64,000 nt of DNA from Blastococcus saxobsidens DD2. Its GTDB lineage: Bacteria; Actinomycetota; Actinomycetes; Mycobacteriales; Geodermatophilaceae. The position numbers were made by a program, and so were the translations under genes. Positions within the stretch are counted from its first letter, which is position 1, and every line of letters starts with the position of its first letter. The stretch covers positions 2,583,541-2,647,540 of the forward strand of contig NC_016943.1 in the NCBI RefSeq assembly GCF_000284015.1, in the 5' to 3' direction. A model generated the notes under the pieces. It had not been told where the DNA came from. It saw nothing but the letters and a program-made list of their open reading frames with translations, and did no database searches. Shown here one piece after another: positions 36,844 to 45,658 of the stretch.

Positions 36844-37932
36844 GTGCTTCGCTGCAACGGACGGGGACGACCGCGCCGGGCGCTGGCCGGGTGCGGCCTG
36901 CTGCTGGCGGTCACCGCCGGTTGCGCGCGGCCCGTCGACGATCCGGGCGCTCCGCTGGACGGCCTGCGCGCCTGCCCGGCGGCCGGGTCGGTCATCGGGG
37001 TGTTCGTCGGCGCCGGGCCCACCGCCGATGCGGGCGACGGCCCGACCGTGCAGGGCGTCGACACGTGGACGCTGTCGGTGGGTGGTGACGTGCGGCGCCT
37101 CACGGACGACGGCGTCCACACGGGCGCGGTGATCGCTCCCGACGCCCGCACCGTCTACCAGCTGCGGAGCAGCGGCCGCGTCCTCGGCGAGTCACTCGAG
37201 TCCGCCGGCCTGGTCGAGACCCACGACCTCACCACCGGGCGGGTCACCCGGCTCGTCGAGCTCGGCGGGATCGTCGACCTGGGCGTCTCCGCCGACGGCC
37301 GGTGGCTGGCCGCGGCGCACACCGTCGAGGAACGCCCGGGCGCCGGGCACGACGTCAACAGCGTCACCGTGGTCGACCTCGTCTCGCCGGGCGTCACCCG
37401 GACGCTGCCGCGGGCACCCGACGCCGCCGCCGGCCTGTTCAGCGCGGTCACCGCCGTCGCGCTGAGTCCCGATGGCGCCCGCCTGGCCTATGCACAGGTG
37501 ATCGAGATCGCGCGCGGCTCGGTCGCGCACACGCTGCGCATCCGCGACGTGGCGACGAACGCGGACGCCGTCGTCCACACGGCGGACGGGACCGACTTCC
37601 ACGCCGACGTGGGGTGGTCGGCCGACGGCAGCACGGTCGTCGCGGCCGTGCGGCACCAGGCCGCGGGCGACACCGTGGAGTCCCCGCCCCGGTTCCGGAC
37701 GGTGCGCCACGACGTGACCAGCGGTGCGACGACGGTCTCGGAGGGCTACGCGCAGGACGTCACGCCGGTGGCCCCGGACGCCGGCCGGCTGCTCGGCGTG
37801 GTCCCCGCCGCCGGGCAGGACGATCCGTCCCGCGCGCTGGTCGCGTGGGATCGGGGCGGTGGCCCGGGCCGTCCGCTGGCCATCGGCCGAGGGGCCCAGG
37901 ACATCTCCGTCGCGACGTGCAGCTACCGATGA
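36844..37932 (+). CDS. putative WD40/TolB-like lipoprotein
   Basis: 362 residues. Signal peptide with lipobox LLLAVTAGC (Cys about residue 27), then a beta-propeller-like repeat region with TLSVGGDVRRLTDD, VALSPDGARLAYAQ and VGWSADGSTVVAAV, typical of PD40/TolB-like proteins. GTG 36844 follows GGAGGGGG. It is likely anchored outside the membrane; function unknown. The next gene starts 33 bp after its stop. Confidence 0.65.
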   Translation: MLRCNGRGRPRRALAGCGLLLAVTAGCARPVDDPGAPLDGLRACPAAGSVIGVFVGAGPTADAGDGPTVQGVDTWTLSVGGDVRRLTDDGVHTGAVIAPDARTVYQLRSSGRVLGESLESAGLVETHDLTTGRVTRLVELGGIVDLGVSADGRWLAAAHTVEERPGAGHDVNSVTVVDLVSPGVTRTLPRAPDAAAGLFSAVTAVALSPDGARLAYAQVIEIARGSVAHTLRIRDVATNADAVVHTADGTDFHADVGWSADGSTVVAAVRHQAAGDTVESPPRFRTVRHDVTSGATTVSEGYAQDVTPVAPDAGRLLGVVPAAGQDDPSRALVAWDRGGGPGRPLAIGRGAQDISVATCSYR

Positions 37933-37964
37933 GCTCCAGAACGGAGCGGAGGAGGACGGGCCCC

Positions 37965-38885
37965 ATGTCCACCCGGGCAGGCAGGTCATCCGGACGCGGG
38001 CTGGCGGTTGCCCTGGCCCTCGCCCTGGGGCTGACCCTGCTGGCTCCCGTGCCGGCCACGGCGGCGACGGTGCGCCTGCAGCTGTGGGACTTCAACGCCT
38101 GCGACCAGTACGGGCGCAACTTCCCCGACTGCCAGGTGACCCCCGAACAGCGCGCCGCCGCGATCGCGGCGAGCCTCGGCTCGACGTCCTGGACACCGAA
38201 CGCCGCGACCCTCCAGGAGATGTGCCGCTCGACCTTCGACATGGCCCTCGCGGACCTCCCGCCCGGGTGGGTCGGCGCCTTCCACTCGACCTACACGACC
38301 ACCGACACCCGCTGCCAGTCCGCCGATCCCGCGTGGGGCATCGCCGTCTTCGCCCGCAGCGACGTCCTCACCGGTCCGGTGCACCACACGCTCGGGGTGG
38401 AGACGAGCGGGGAGGAGCGGACGCTGCTGTGCGCCGACGTCACGGTGGGCATCGGGATGCGGCTGTGCACGACACACCTGACGTCGTCGTCGCAGAGCGG
38501 GGCCGCATCGCAGGCCGTCACGGCCGACCGCCTGGTCGACGAGTGGACCGCCGCCGGGATGCTGGTGGTCGTCGGTGGCGACTTCAACCTCGACGTGCGC
38601 CGGTGCCGCAACAGCAACGTCTCCACCGGTCTGAAGGGCTGGTACGCGGGCCGGTTCGGTGCCGGCAAGACCCGCTGCTACTCCGGCTCCGGAGACATGC
38701 ACGAGGCCGACCGCTACCGCTCCGGCGGGGACGGCGTCTACGACGAGGACACCCTGGGCTCGGCGAAGATCGACCTGGTCTTCGCCCCCGGCCGGCGGTT
38801 GGCCACCGACTACGCCGGCGATGCGACGAGCTCGAGCGTCTCCGACCACGACCCGCTGCGGGCGGCCTTCACGGCCTCCGGCTGA
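37965..38885 (+). CDS. secreted endonuclease/exonuclease/phosphatase-family protein
   Basis: 306 residues. Signal peptide (RGLAVALALALGLTLLAPVPATAA) then an EEP fold: LQEMC (catalytic Glu, about residue 86), GGDFNLD (about 205) and SDHDPLRAAF (about 296). It could be a nuclease, phosphatase or sphingomyelinase-like enzyme, acting outside the cell. ATG 37965 is chosen for GGAGGAGG. An in-frame ATG at 37929 overlaps the previous stop. Probably in an operon with the lipoprotein. Confidence 0.8.
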   Translation: MSTRAGRSSGRGLAVALALALGLTLLAPVPATAATVRLQLWDFNACDQYGRNFPDCQVTPEQRAAAIAASLGSTSWTPNAATLQEMCRSTFDMALADLPPGWVGAFHSTYTTTDTRCQSADPAWGIAVFARSDVLTGPVHHTLGVETSGEERTLLCADVTVGIGMRLCTTHLTSSSQSGAASQAVTADRLVDEWTAAGMLVVVGGDFNLDVRRCRNSNVSTGLKGWYAGRFGAGKTRCYSGSGDMHEADRYRSGGDGVYDEDTLGSAKIDLVFAPGRRLATDYAGDATSSSVSDHDPLRAAFTASG

Positions 38886-38973
38886 ACGAGCCGACGGGCT
38901 GCCGACACCGCTCGTGGGCACTACGCCCGTGCGAGCACCGGCTTCCGAGGACCGGTCGGACGAGACCGCCGGG

Positions 38974-39381
38974 TCACGGCGCCAGCACGGAGAACGGCGG
39001 TACCGGCAGGTTGCGGGCGACGGTCCAGAGGATCAGCAGGAGGCCGGCCAGCGGGCCGGCCCACCGCCGCGGGCGGGTGGCAGGGCGGTCGGCCAGAGTT
39101 CTGATCCCGATGACGGCGGAGGCCACGAGCACCACGACGAGCAGTGCGTTCCGGTCCAGCGCGACCAGGAGGTCGCCGTGGGTCAGGGCGTGCATCGCGC
39201 GGAGGCTGCCGCAGCCAGGACAGGCGAGCCCGGTCGCCGCCAGGAACGGACAGGTGGGATAGGTCCCGGGCCGTGACGGGTCGACCAGCCCGGTGAGCGC
39301 CGCCACGAGACCGAGCGCCGCCGCCCAAGCCGGAACTCTCCGCCACGGGCGCGCCCCGGCGCGGCCCTGGGGCGAGCACAT
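38974..39381 (-). CDS. DUF2752 membrane protein
   Basis: 135 residues with three hydrophobic segments and the DUF2752 signature CPFLAATGLACPGCGSLRAM, then HALTHGD. ATG 39381 overlaps the stop of the CD225 gene (ATGA). It is the last gene of the CHAT operon. DUF2752 and CD225 genes are often paired in actinobacteria; their function is not known. Confidence 0.78.
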   Translation of the reverse strand: MCSPQGRAGARPWRRVPAWAAALGLVAALTGLVDPSRPGTYPTCPFLAATGLACPGCGSLRAMHALTHGDLLVALDRNALLVVVLVASAVIGIRTLADRPATRPRRWAGPLAGLLLILWTVARNLPVPPFSVLAP

Positions 39382-39854
39382 CAGAAGGAGGTGCCCGAAT
39401 CGGTGCCCGTGCTCCCTATGAGGATCAGCCAGACCACCACGCCGATGCCCAGGGAGATCCAGCACCACATCTTGGCCTTGTTGGACGCCTCCAGCGCGCC
39501 CGCGTAGTCGCCCCCGCTGTGCCGGTTGGCGACCTGGCTGGAGAAGTAGATCGCGGCCGCTCCGGTCGGCAGGAAGCAGAAGAGAGTCACCAGGACTGCC
39601 TGCACCAGGTAGTTCGGCGGCGGTGCCATCGGCCAGCCGGAGTGGTGCGGCCACGGGGGCGCCGGTTGGTAGGGGGACGGCCCACCGTAGCCAGGCGGGG
39701 TCACATACCCCTGGCCCCCGTAGCCCTGCTGTGGCGGGGCCTCGTGCGGCGTGGTCCACGCAGGACCGGCGGACCCCGGTTCCTGCGCCGGTCGCTGCCA
39801 GTCGGTGGAGCCGCCCCAGTCGTTCTCCCGATCCGGGTCGTGCGGGATCGTCAC
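39381..39854 (-). CDS. CD225/dispanin-family membrane protein
   Basis: 157 residues: a Pro/Gly/Tyr/Gln-rich N-terminal half (QQGYGGQGYVTPPGYGGPSP) and two C-terminal membrane segments with FLPTGAAAIYFSSQVANRH, the CD225 pattern. GTG 39854 has GGAGGGG and overlaps the stop of the upstream gene (GTGA). Eukaryotic CD225 members are membrane-curvature and antiviral proteins; bacterial roles are open. Confidence 0.8.
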   Translation of the reverse strand: MTIPHDPDRENDWGGSTDWQRPAQEPGSAGPAWTTPHEAPPQQGYGGQGYVTPPGYGGPSPYQPAPPWPHHSGWPMAPPPNYLVQAVLVTLFCFLPTGAAAIYFSSQVANRHSGGDYAGALEASNKAKMWCWISLGIGVVVWLILIGSTGTDSGTSF

Positions 39855-40339
39855 GGTGTCCCCTCCCTGGCCGGCGCACCCGTCCGTGGCTCGAACCGCA
39901 GCCAGGCGCGCTCCTGCGGGTCCCACACCCAGCGGCCCGGCTCCTCCCCCGGATCCAGGGCGAGGGCCTGCCGGAACGCCTCGTCCGGCAGGCCGGGCGT
40001 GAAGACGAACTGCGCTCCCGTGCTCTCGCTCTCGAAGATCACGCTGGCCGGAGCCCGGCCGACCCCATCGCGCTCGCGGCCGAGCAGCCGCTGCACCCAG
40101 GACTGCAGCGCGGCGTAGGTGTCGCCGGCCAACCGCTCGAACACGGTCTTCAGAAACGGGCCCACCACCGAGCCGCAGAGCAGGACGACGACCGACAGGT
40201 CGGCGCTGCGCCGCACCGGCTGCACGCGGCACTCGACGTCCAGACCGGCGCGCTCGAGTTCGGCGACCGCGTCGAGAGCCGGGTCTGCTGACAGGCTCGC
40301 GGGCCAGTAGATCTCCACCGTCGGCGTCGTCGCGGTCAT
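39851..40339 (-). CDS. small protein of unknown function in the CHAT operon
   Basis: 162 residues beginning TATTPTVEIYWPASLS. A short alpha/beta N-terminus, a hydrophobic helix (LSVVVLLCGSVVGPFLKTVF) and a C-terminal WVWDPQERAWLRFEPR. In shape it recalls the small constant components encoded next to effector-associated domains in actinobacterial conflict systems, but I cannot assign it. Its ATG overlaps the CHAT stop (ATGA) and its stop overlaps the CD225 start. Confidence 0.55.
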   Translation of the reverse strand: MTATTPTVEIYWPASLSADPALDAVAELERAGLDVECRVQPVRRSADLSVVVLLCGSVVGPFLKTVFERLAGDTYAALQSWVQRLLGRERDGVGRAPASVIFESESTGAQFVFTPGLPDEAFRQALALDPGEEPGRWVWDPQERAWLRFEPRTGAPAREGTP

Positions 40340-42690
40340 GCAGGGCTCCCTTCGGACGACGAACGCCAGATCTCCAGCCGACCGGCCGAGTCGACCGTCA
40401 GGAGGGAGCCGTCGACGCGGAAGCGCAGCCCCTTCAGCGACCGGGACAGCGTGGTGCGGCTGAAGGCCTGACCATGGCGGCCCCACACGCACAGCGTGCG
40501 GTCGGCGCCTGCCGTGGCGAGGAGACCCCCGTCTGCCGCGAAGGCAACCAGGTCGACGCTGGCGCCCTGCTCCGTGCGATGCAGCAGAGCGCCGGACCAC
40601 CCCCAGACGCTGGCCCGCCCGGCTGCCGATCCGGTGACGAGCCGGTCGGGAGCGACGTCCATGCACCGGAGCGCGGTCGGATGCCGCCAGACGGCGGTGA
40701 CGCGCCCCTGGACGTCGAACTGGCGAGCCATCCCGTCGTCGCCGGCCATGCAGACGTGCCGGTCGTCGGGGGAGAAGGCGACGGCGGAGATCTCGCGCAG
40801 CCCGCGGGACTCCCCATGCACGCTGGCGTCCGGCGGGACCGGGAGGTCGCGGACCTGGGCACCGTTGCTGTCGTAGACACGTAGCCGTCGCTCCCCCGCC
40901 GCGGCCAGCCAACGGCCGTCGCCGCTGAAGGCGACGGCCTCGACTCGCCGGCTCGCGGCGCGCAGCACCCGGACCGGCACCTCCGTCTCCAGATCCCACA
41001 CCACCACCAGCCCGCCGTCATGGGTGCTGGCCACGTGCCGGGGCCAGGGGCCCCAGGCGACGCGCCGAGCGGGCTCCCTGCCCGGCAGCGCGCACTGGGC
41101 GAGACACCGCCCTGACCGCGGCGACACGATCCGGACGACGCCGTCAGAGCAAGCGAGAGCGACGAGGTCACGCGGCCCGACCGCGGCGTGGCTGCACGAG
41201 CCCACGCCCTGCAGCGCCCCGATCCGGTCCGCCGCCGGTACAGAGGCTCCCCCGTCCGGTTCTCGGACGTCCGGAGTGCCGAGGCGTCCTGCTCCGGTCT
41301 GCCCCATGGCCTCCGGCCGGCCGCGTAGGTCCGGGCCATCCACCCAGTCACGCGCGGCTGCCGGCCGCGGCGGCAGGGAGGGCGCCGCGGCGGTGCCGGC
41401 GCCGGATGGGCTGTCGCGTCCCGCCGATGGGCCCGAGCCGGTGGCCGTCCTGGAGCCGGAGGCTTCGCCGGCCCGCAGGGTCTGAGCCAGCCGCATGCGC
41501 GTGGCGCCGAGCCAGTCGGCGCCGGCCTGCACCATCCCGCTCCCGCCGTACGTCCCGGTCGCGGCGGGCACCACGCCCCGTTCGTCGGACCGGCTGGGTG
41601 GGCTGAAGAGATGGGTCTCCTCCGAGGCCAGGAAGAGGACGGGTGTGGCCCACTCGAGACTGGTCATCGTCATCTTGACGCTCTCTCGTGCCAGTCTGAC
41701 GGCCTGGTCGACCGGCAGCCCTCGGGCCAGCCCCTCGTAGAAGGAGCTGGAGAAGGCCAAGGCGGCGGCGTCGGTGATCTCGTACTGCATGGCGACGACA
41801 GCGGGCACGCCTTCGCGCATCAGCTTGGCGGCGGTACTGGAGAAGAAGCCCCCGGCACCGGTGACCGCCGACTCGCACGCGTTGAGCACCACCAGGCGCA
41901 GGTCGTGGTTGGCGGCGAGGAGTCGCCCGAGGTCGGTGGCCAGGATGGGACGGGCGTGGCCTTGGTCGTCGGAGAGTTCCAGGTATCCGGATTCCTGATC
42001 CTCGTCGAAGCCGCCGTGGCCGACGAAGTGCAGCACATGCCAGGGCCGGGAGCGGATCGCCTCGGCGAGGTCGCTCCACCGGTCTCCCGGCAGCCACTGG
42101 ATCTCCACCATGTCGGTGCTGAGCCGGTTGAGTGCGCGGGTGAGGTCAGCTCGCTCGCGTTCCGCATCCAGCGCCGGCAGGTCGGCCGGCCGGGAGAGGA
42201 TGCCGAGGACTCGGAGGGGTGGGGCGAACGGAAGCGGCGCGACCGGCTCCATGAGATGCGGGGAGCGTGCGACTGGCAGTCGCAGCGCCAGGTAGTCGTC
42301 GTCCCGGTCGGGATCGATCACGAACTCCCAGGGGATTCGCGAGACACCGGGACCGTCGGGGTTCACCAGCACCCGCAGGTCCACCCCCTGCTCCCGCGCC
42401 TTCTCGCGGCACCGGGCGAACAGGATCCGGATCCGGCCCGTCAGGAGTGCCCGGGAGAGCTCCGCACCGAAGTCCTGCGCCGTCCGTTCCGGTGCGGCGG
42501 CCCGGCGGGTGACGAGGTGAGCCGACGAGCGAACGAGGGACTTCTCGACCGCCGTGAGCCGCCGCTCCAGCTCGGGGCCGGAGAAGGGCGCGGGCAGCTT
42601 CTGCACGGTCCGGCCGAAGGGTGAGTCGCAGAAGACGACCCAGGTGTCATCGGACTCGACGACGTCGAGCCGGAAGGAGATATCCCCCAC
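40336..42690 (-). CDS. CHAT caspase-like protease with WD40 repeats
   Basis: 784 residues. The CHAT domain (about 90-330) has the catalytic His in LHFVGHGGF (about residue 222) and Cys in LVVLNACESA (about 270). A Pro/Ser linker leads to a WD40 propeller (about 470-784) with VAWGPWPRHVASTHDGGLVVVWD- and VAFSGDGRWLAAAG-type repeats. GTG 42690 follows GGAGGGGG. CHAT proteins are caspase-like effectors in bacterial conflict systems; the propeller probably senses a partner or signal. It begins a four-gene, overlapping operon. Confidence 0.85.
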   Translation of the reverse strand: MGDISFRLDVVESDDTWVVFCDSPFGRTVQKLPAPFSGPELERRLTAVEKSLVRSSAHLVTRRAAAPERTAQDFGAELSRALLTGRIRILFARCREKAREQGVDLRVLVNPDGPGVSRIPWEFVIDPDRDDDYLALRLPVARSPHLMEPVAPLPFAPPLRVLGILSRPADLPALDAERERADLTRALNRLSTDMVEIQWLPGDRWSDLAEAIRSRPWHVLHFVGHGGFDEDQESGYLELSDDQGHARPILATDLGRLLAANHDLRLVVLNACESAVTGAGGFFSSTAAKLMREGVPAVVAMQYEITDAAALAFSSSFYEGLARGLPVDQAVRLARESVKMTMTSLEWATPVLFLASEETHLFSPPSRSDERGVVPAATGTYGGSGMVQAGADWLGATRMRLAQTLRAGEASGSRTATGSGPSAGRDSPSGAGTAAAPSLPPRPAAARDWVDGPDLRGRPEAMGQTGAGRLGTPDVREPDGGASVPAADRIGALQGVGSCSHAAVGPRDLVALACSDGVVRIVSPRSGRCLAQCALPGREPARRVAWGPWPRHVASTHDGGLVVVWDLETEVPVRVLRAASRRVEAVAFSGDGRWLAAAGERRLRVYDSNGAQVRDLPVPPDASVHGESRGLREISAVAFSPDDRHVCMAGDDGMARQFDVQGRVTAVWRHPTALRCMDVAPDRLVTGSAAGRASVWGWSGALLHRTEQGASVDLVAFAADGGLLATAGADRTLCVWGRHGQAFSRTTLSRSLKGLRFRVDGSLLTVDSAGRLEIWRSSSEGSPA

Positions 42691-42901
42691 CGCATGCCCC
42701 CTCCGACGGTCAGTGGAGTGCCGATGCCGCCCGGTGACGGAGGGACGGCGACAGGTGTCCCGAAACTGCCACCCGCATCGGGACGGGCGTCTCCACGTGG
42801 GGACGGCGGAGGACGCGTGGACCCGCTCCAGTGCTGGTGCACTGGACGACCCGGGCCGGCGCTGTCCGGCGGCCCGGTTCCTGACAGGAAACACCGGCCG
42901 C

Positions 42902-42917
42902 GTCACCGCCGCGTCAC
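42902..42917 (-). promoter_or_regulatory. SARP-type direct repeats upstream of the CHAT operon
   Basis: GTCAC at 42902 and 42913, 11 bp apart (GTGAC on the coding strand), about 212 bp before the CHAT start. Similar phased boxes lie upstream of three other genes of the cluster. Confidence 0.5.
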
Positions 42918-42986
42918 CGCCGCCGCACTGCCGCACCTCGGCGCGGCCATCTCGGTCCGAGCCCCGCCAGGAGCCGACTCGCACCG

Positions 42987-43298
42987 TCACCCGGCGCTCG
43001 GTTGAGGGGGTGGCCGTGTGGAGGTACGGAAGGGATCGACCCGGCCCTCGGCCCAGACCTGCACCACCCCCGGCCGCTGCTCGATGGACGCGATGGCGTC
43101 CTGCGTGTCGACCGTGCCCCGGATGACCACCGTCGGGCCACCGGCTGCGCCCCCGGAGGACATCGGCACCGGGTCGAAGTCCGGATCGCGGGTGAAGCCC
43201 GGCAGGGACGCCCCCAGGTCCAGCGCGGCCAGCGGCGCGGTGACCGGCGGCGCGCTGAGCTCCACCATCACGGTCAATGGGGAGCCCGGCGCGGACAC
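42987..43298 (-). CDS. stand-alone propeptide-like protein (I9-type)
   Basis: 103 residues. VMVELSAPPVTAPLAALDLG..PGFTRDPDFDPVPMSSG..PTVVIRGTVDTQDAIASIEQRPGVVQVWAEGRVDPF repeats the same plan as the prodomain of the adjacent S8 peptidase (FLVELRLPSG..PGMHAEPGFPPVPLTSA..TVVVLATVDDDRVAELEQHPAVVKVYVNGPVAAF). This looks like a free inhibitor_I9-like chaperone or inhibitor. GTG 43298 has AGGAGG. It lies between the peptidase and CHAT genes. Confidence 0.65.
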   Translation of the reverse strand: MSAPGSPLTVMVELSAPPVTAPLAALDLGASLPGFTRDPDFDPVPMSSGGAAGGPTVVIRGTVDTQDAIASIEQRPGVVQVWAEGRVDPFRTSTRPPPQPSAG

Positions 43299-43390
43299 TG
43301 TGCCTCCTGGGGGGACGACGCGCCGAGCCTAGCCGTGCCGGAGGGCCGCCCGGCGCTGCCGGGCGGCCCGACCGGGCCGCCCAGCGGCCG

Positions 43391-45455
43391 TCAGACGTAC
43401 CACTTGTGCCACATGGCGTGGTCGCCGCCGATGGCGAAGACGTCGATGCGGTCGGGCCCCCAGGAGACGGCGGCGGGGTTGCTGTACAGGTGCCCGCCCA
43501 GGCCCTCCCAGCCGCGCCAGGCGCTGCCGTCCCACCACTTGTGGAACAGCTGCCGGTCGTTGCCGACGACGAAGCAGTCCAGCCGGTTCGGTGCCCAGGA
43601 CGACACCCCCACGCCGTCGGTGCAGAACCCGCCCAGGCTCTCCCAGCCGCGCCAGACGCTGCCGTCCCACCACCGGTGCCACATGGCGTGGTCGCCGCCG
43701 ACTGGCGAAGACGTCGATGCGGTCGGGCCCCCACGGAGACGGCGCGGGTTGCTGTACAGGTGCCCGCCCAGGCCCTCCCAGCCGCGTCCAGACGCTGCCG
43801 TCCCACCACTTGTGGAACAGCTGCCGGTCGTTGCCGACGACGAAGCAGTCCAGCCGGTTCGGTGCCCAGGACGACACCCCCACGCCGTCGGTGCAGAACC
43901 CGCCCAGGCTCTCCCAGCCCGACCAGGCCGCCGGCCGGGCGACCTCGTCGTAGGCGGCCTTGGCCCGCAGGATGCCGGCGCCGGAGTGCCGGTCGAAGCC
44001 GGCCGGCCCGATGTCCTTGGCGGTGGACTTGATCGCCGACAGGGCTTGGCTCTGCGTGAGCCCGGGAACTCCCTGCTTCATCAGCGCCACCACGCCGGCC
44101 GCGATGGGCGTGGCCGCCGAGGTGCCGCTGTCGCTGTCGAACCATCCCTTGAAGTGGGTCACCGAGCAGAAGTCGGGCTTGTCGGGGTGCAGGGCCGCCG
44201 GTCCCTGGCTGCTGTAGCCGACGAACTGCTCGTTGCGGTTGACCGCCCCCACCGTGATGACGCGTTCGTGCCCGTTGGCGCCCCAGATGCTGCGGCCCGG
44301 TCCGGTGTCGCCACCGCAGCGGCCGTCCGGGCAGGACCCGCCACAGTTGCCGGCCGCGAACAGCACGAGGATCCCCTCGTCGATCGCCTCGAGCACCTTG
44401 CGCGTGAACGGGTGGGTGGGGTTCTTCACGTAGTCCGGTGCCCAGGTCTCCTGGAACATGCCCCAGCTGTTGGTCAGCACGTGCGGGGTGCCGTCGGCGC
44501 GGTGCCGGTCGATGGCCCACTGGAACGCCTGGAGCGCGTCGGACAGCGCGCCGCCGTCGGAGATGCGCAGGTCGTACAGCTGCGCCTTCGGCGCCATGCC
44601 CAGGACGTCGGTGCCGCACATCATGCCGTGGTCACCCCAGGCCGCGGCCGTCGTGCCCCAGCTGGCCACCGGCCACCCGCCGATCACGCGGGCGAGCTGG
44701 GCTCCCGACTCACCCTGCTTGATGGGCCGGCCCGCGGCGCGGATGCCGCCGTCCACCACGCCCACGACGATGCCGCTGCCGTCGATGCCCTTGCCCCAGA
44801 TCCCGTTCACACCCAGGTACGTGGCGACGTCGGCGATCGTGCCCTTCGCGGTGCGCGGAGAGTAGTCGCAGGTGCCGATGGGGCAGGCCGCCATGGCCTC
44901 GGTCACCTTCAGGAAAGGCGCGGTGCCGTGGATCTCCTCCGGTGCCTCCGCGGGGGGCGCCGTGCCGGTCCGCTCGGCCGTGACGCTGAACGCGGCGACC
45001 GGCCCGTTGACGTACACCTTCACGACGGCGGGGTGCTGCTCGAGCTCGGCCACGCGGTCGTCGTCGACCGTGGCGAGGACGACGACGGTGTTCGCATCCG
45101 CGAGATCCGCTCCGGCGTCCCCGGCGAGGCCGCCGGGGGCCGACGTCAGCGGAACCGGCGGGAACCCGGGCTCCGCGTGCATCCCGGGGAGGTCGAGCGA
45201 CTCGACGGTCGCCCCGAGCGAGTCCGCGGTGGCCTGCTCGCCGTTCCCGGACGGCAGCCGCAGCTCGACCAGGAACTGCCGGGCTCCCGAGGCGCCGGCG
45301 GTCCCGCTCATCGGCATCTCCCCCATGGCCGGTGCCGTCTCCTGCGCGGCCGCCCCCTCGGCAGGCTCCGCCCCCATGGTGCTGCGGGGCATCTCCGACT
45401 CCGACTCGTCCCGGCCGGCGTTCATGGCCGCAGCCGGCATCTCGCGATCGTCCAT
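43391..45455 (-). CDS. S8 subtilisin-like peptidase with DUF346 propeller (frameshifted)
   Basis: A prodomain (~60-155), S8 catalytic domain with Asp in VVGVVDGGI (~232), His in WGDHGMM (~272), Asn in FAAGNCGG (~368), Ser in SGTSAATP (~442), and C-terminal DUF346-type repeats (WESLGGFCTDGVGVSSWAPNRLDCFVVG). ATG 45455 follows GAGGAGGAGC. Between 43690 and 43790 several single-base indels break the frame in one of two near-identical 270-bp repeat units. The intended C-terminus (HAMWHKWYV) stops at 43391. No signal peptide is obvious; the N-terminus is Met/Ala/Glu-rich. Confidence 0.8.
43411..43940 (-). repeat. 270-bp tandem repeat encoding DUF346 units
   Basis: Two copies about 270 bp apart (e.g. 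43411 and 43681) encode two propeller blades each. The left copy is clean; the right copy carries at least four small indels relative to it (near 43691, 43729, 43740 and 43786), net +1. Confidence 0.75.
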
Positions 45456-45513
45456 GGTCAGCTCCTCCTCGACCGATCGGGGCATCGGTGCGGCGCCAGC
45501 CTCCGCAGGCGGC

Positions 45514-45529
45514 GTCACCGCGCCGTCAC
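45514..45529 (-). promoter_or_regulatory. SARP-type direct repeats upstream of the S8 peptidase
   Basis: GTCAC at 45514 and 45525, 11 bp apart, about 60 bp upstream of ATG 45455. Confidence 0.55.
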
Positions 45530-45658
45530 AGGTGGCGTCGCCGCTGGTCGGGCCTGCGCAGACCACTCCCCGATCCACCGCGTCCTGTCGACATGTCCTC
45601 TCGACGCTGGTCCGGTGGCGGGGCGGCGACGTCCGGGCTGTCGCCGCGCGTCCACCAG

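Noticed and set aside
43411..43940. CRISPR-like repeats in the S8 gene
   Set aside because: Only two long (270-bp) units with coding content and no spacers; they encode DUF346 blades.
40336..44619. 1427-codon open frame covering CHAT and part of the S8 gene
   Set aside because: Upstream of GTG 42690 the frame is out-of-phase translation of the S8 and prodomain genes. CHAT has a good ribosome site and GTG at 42690.
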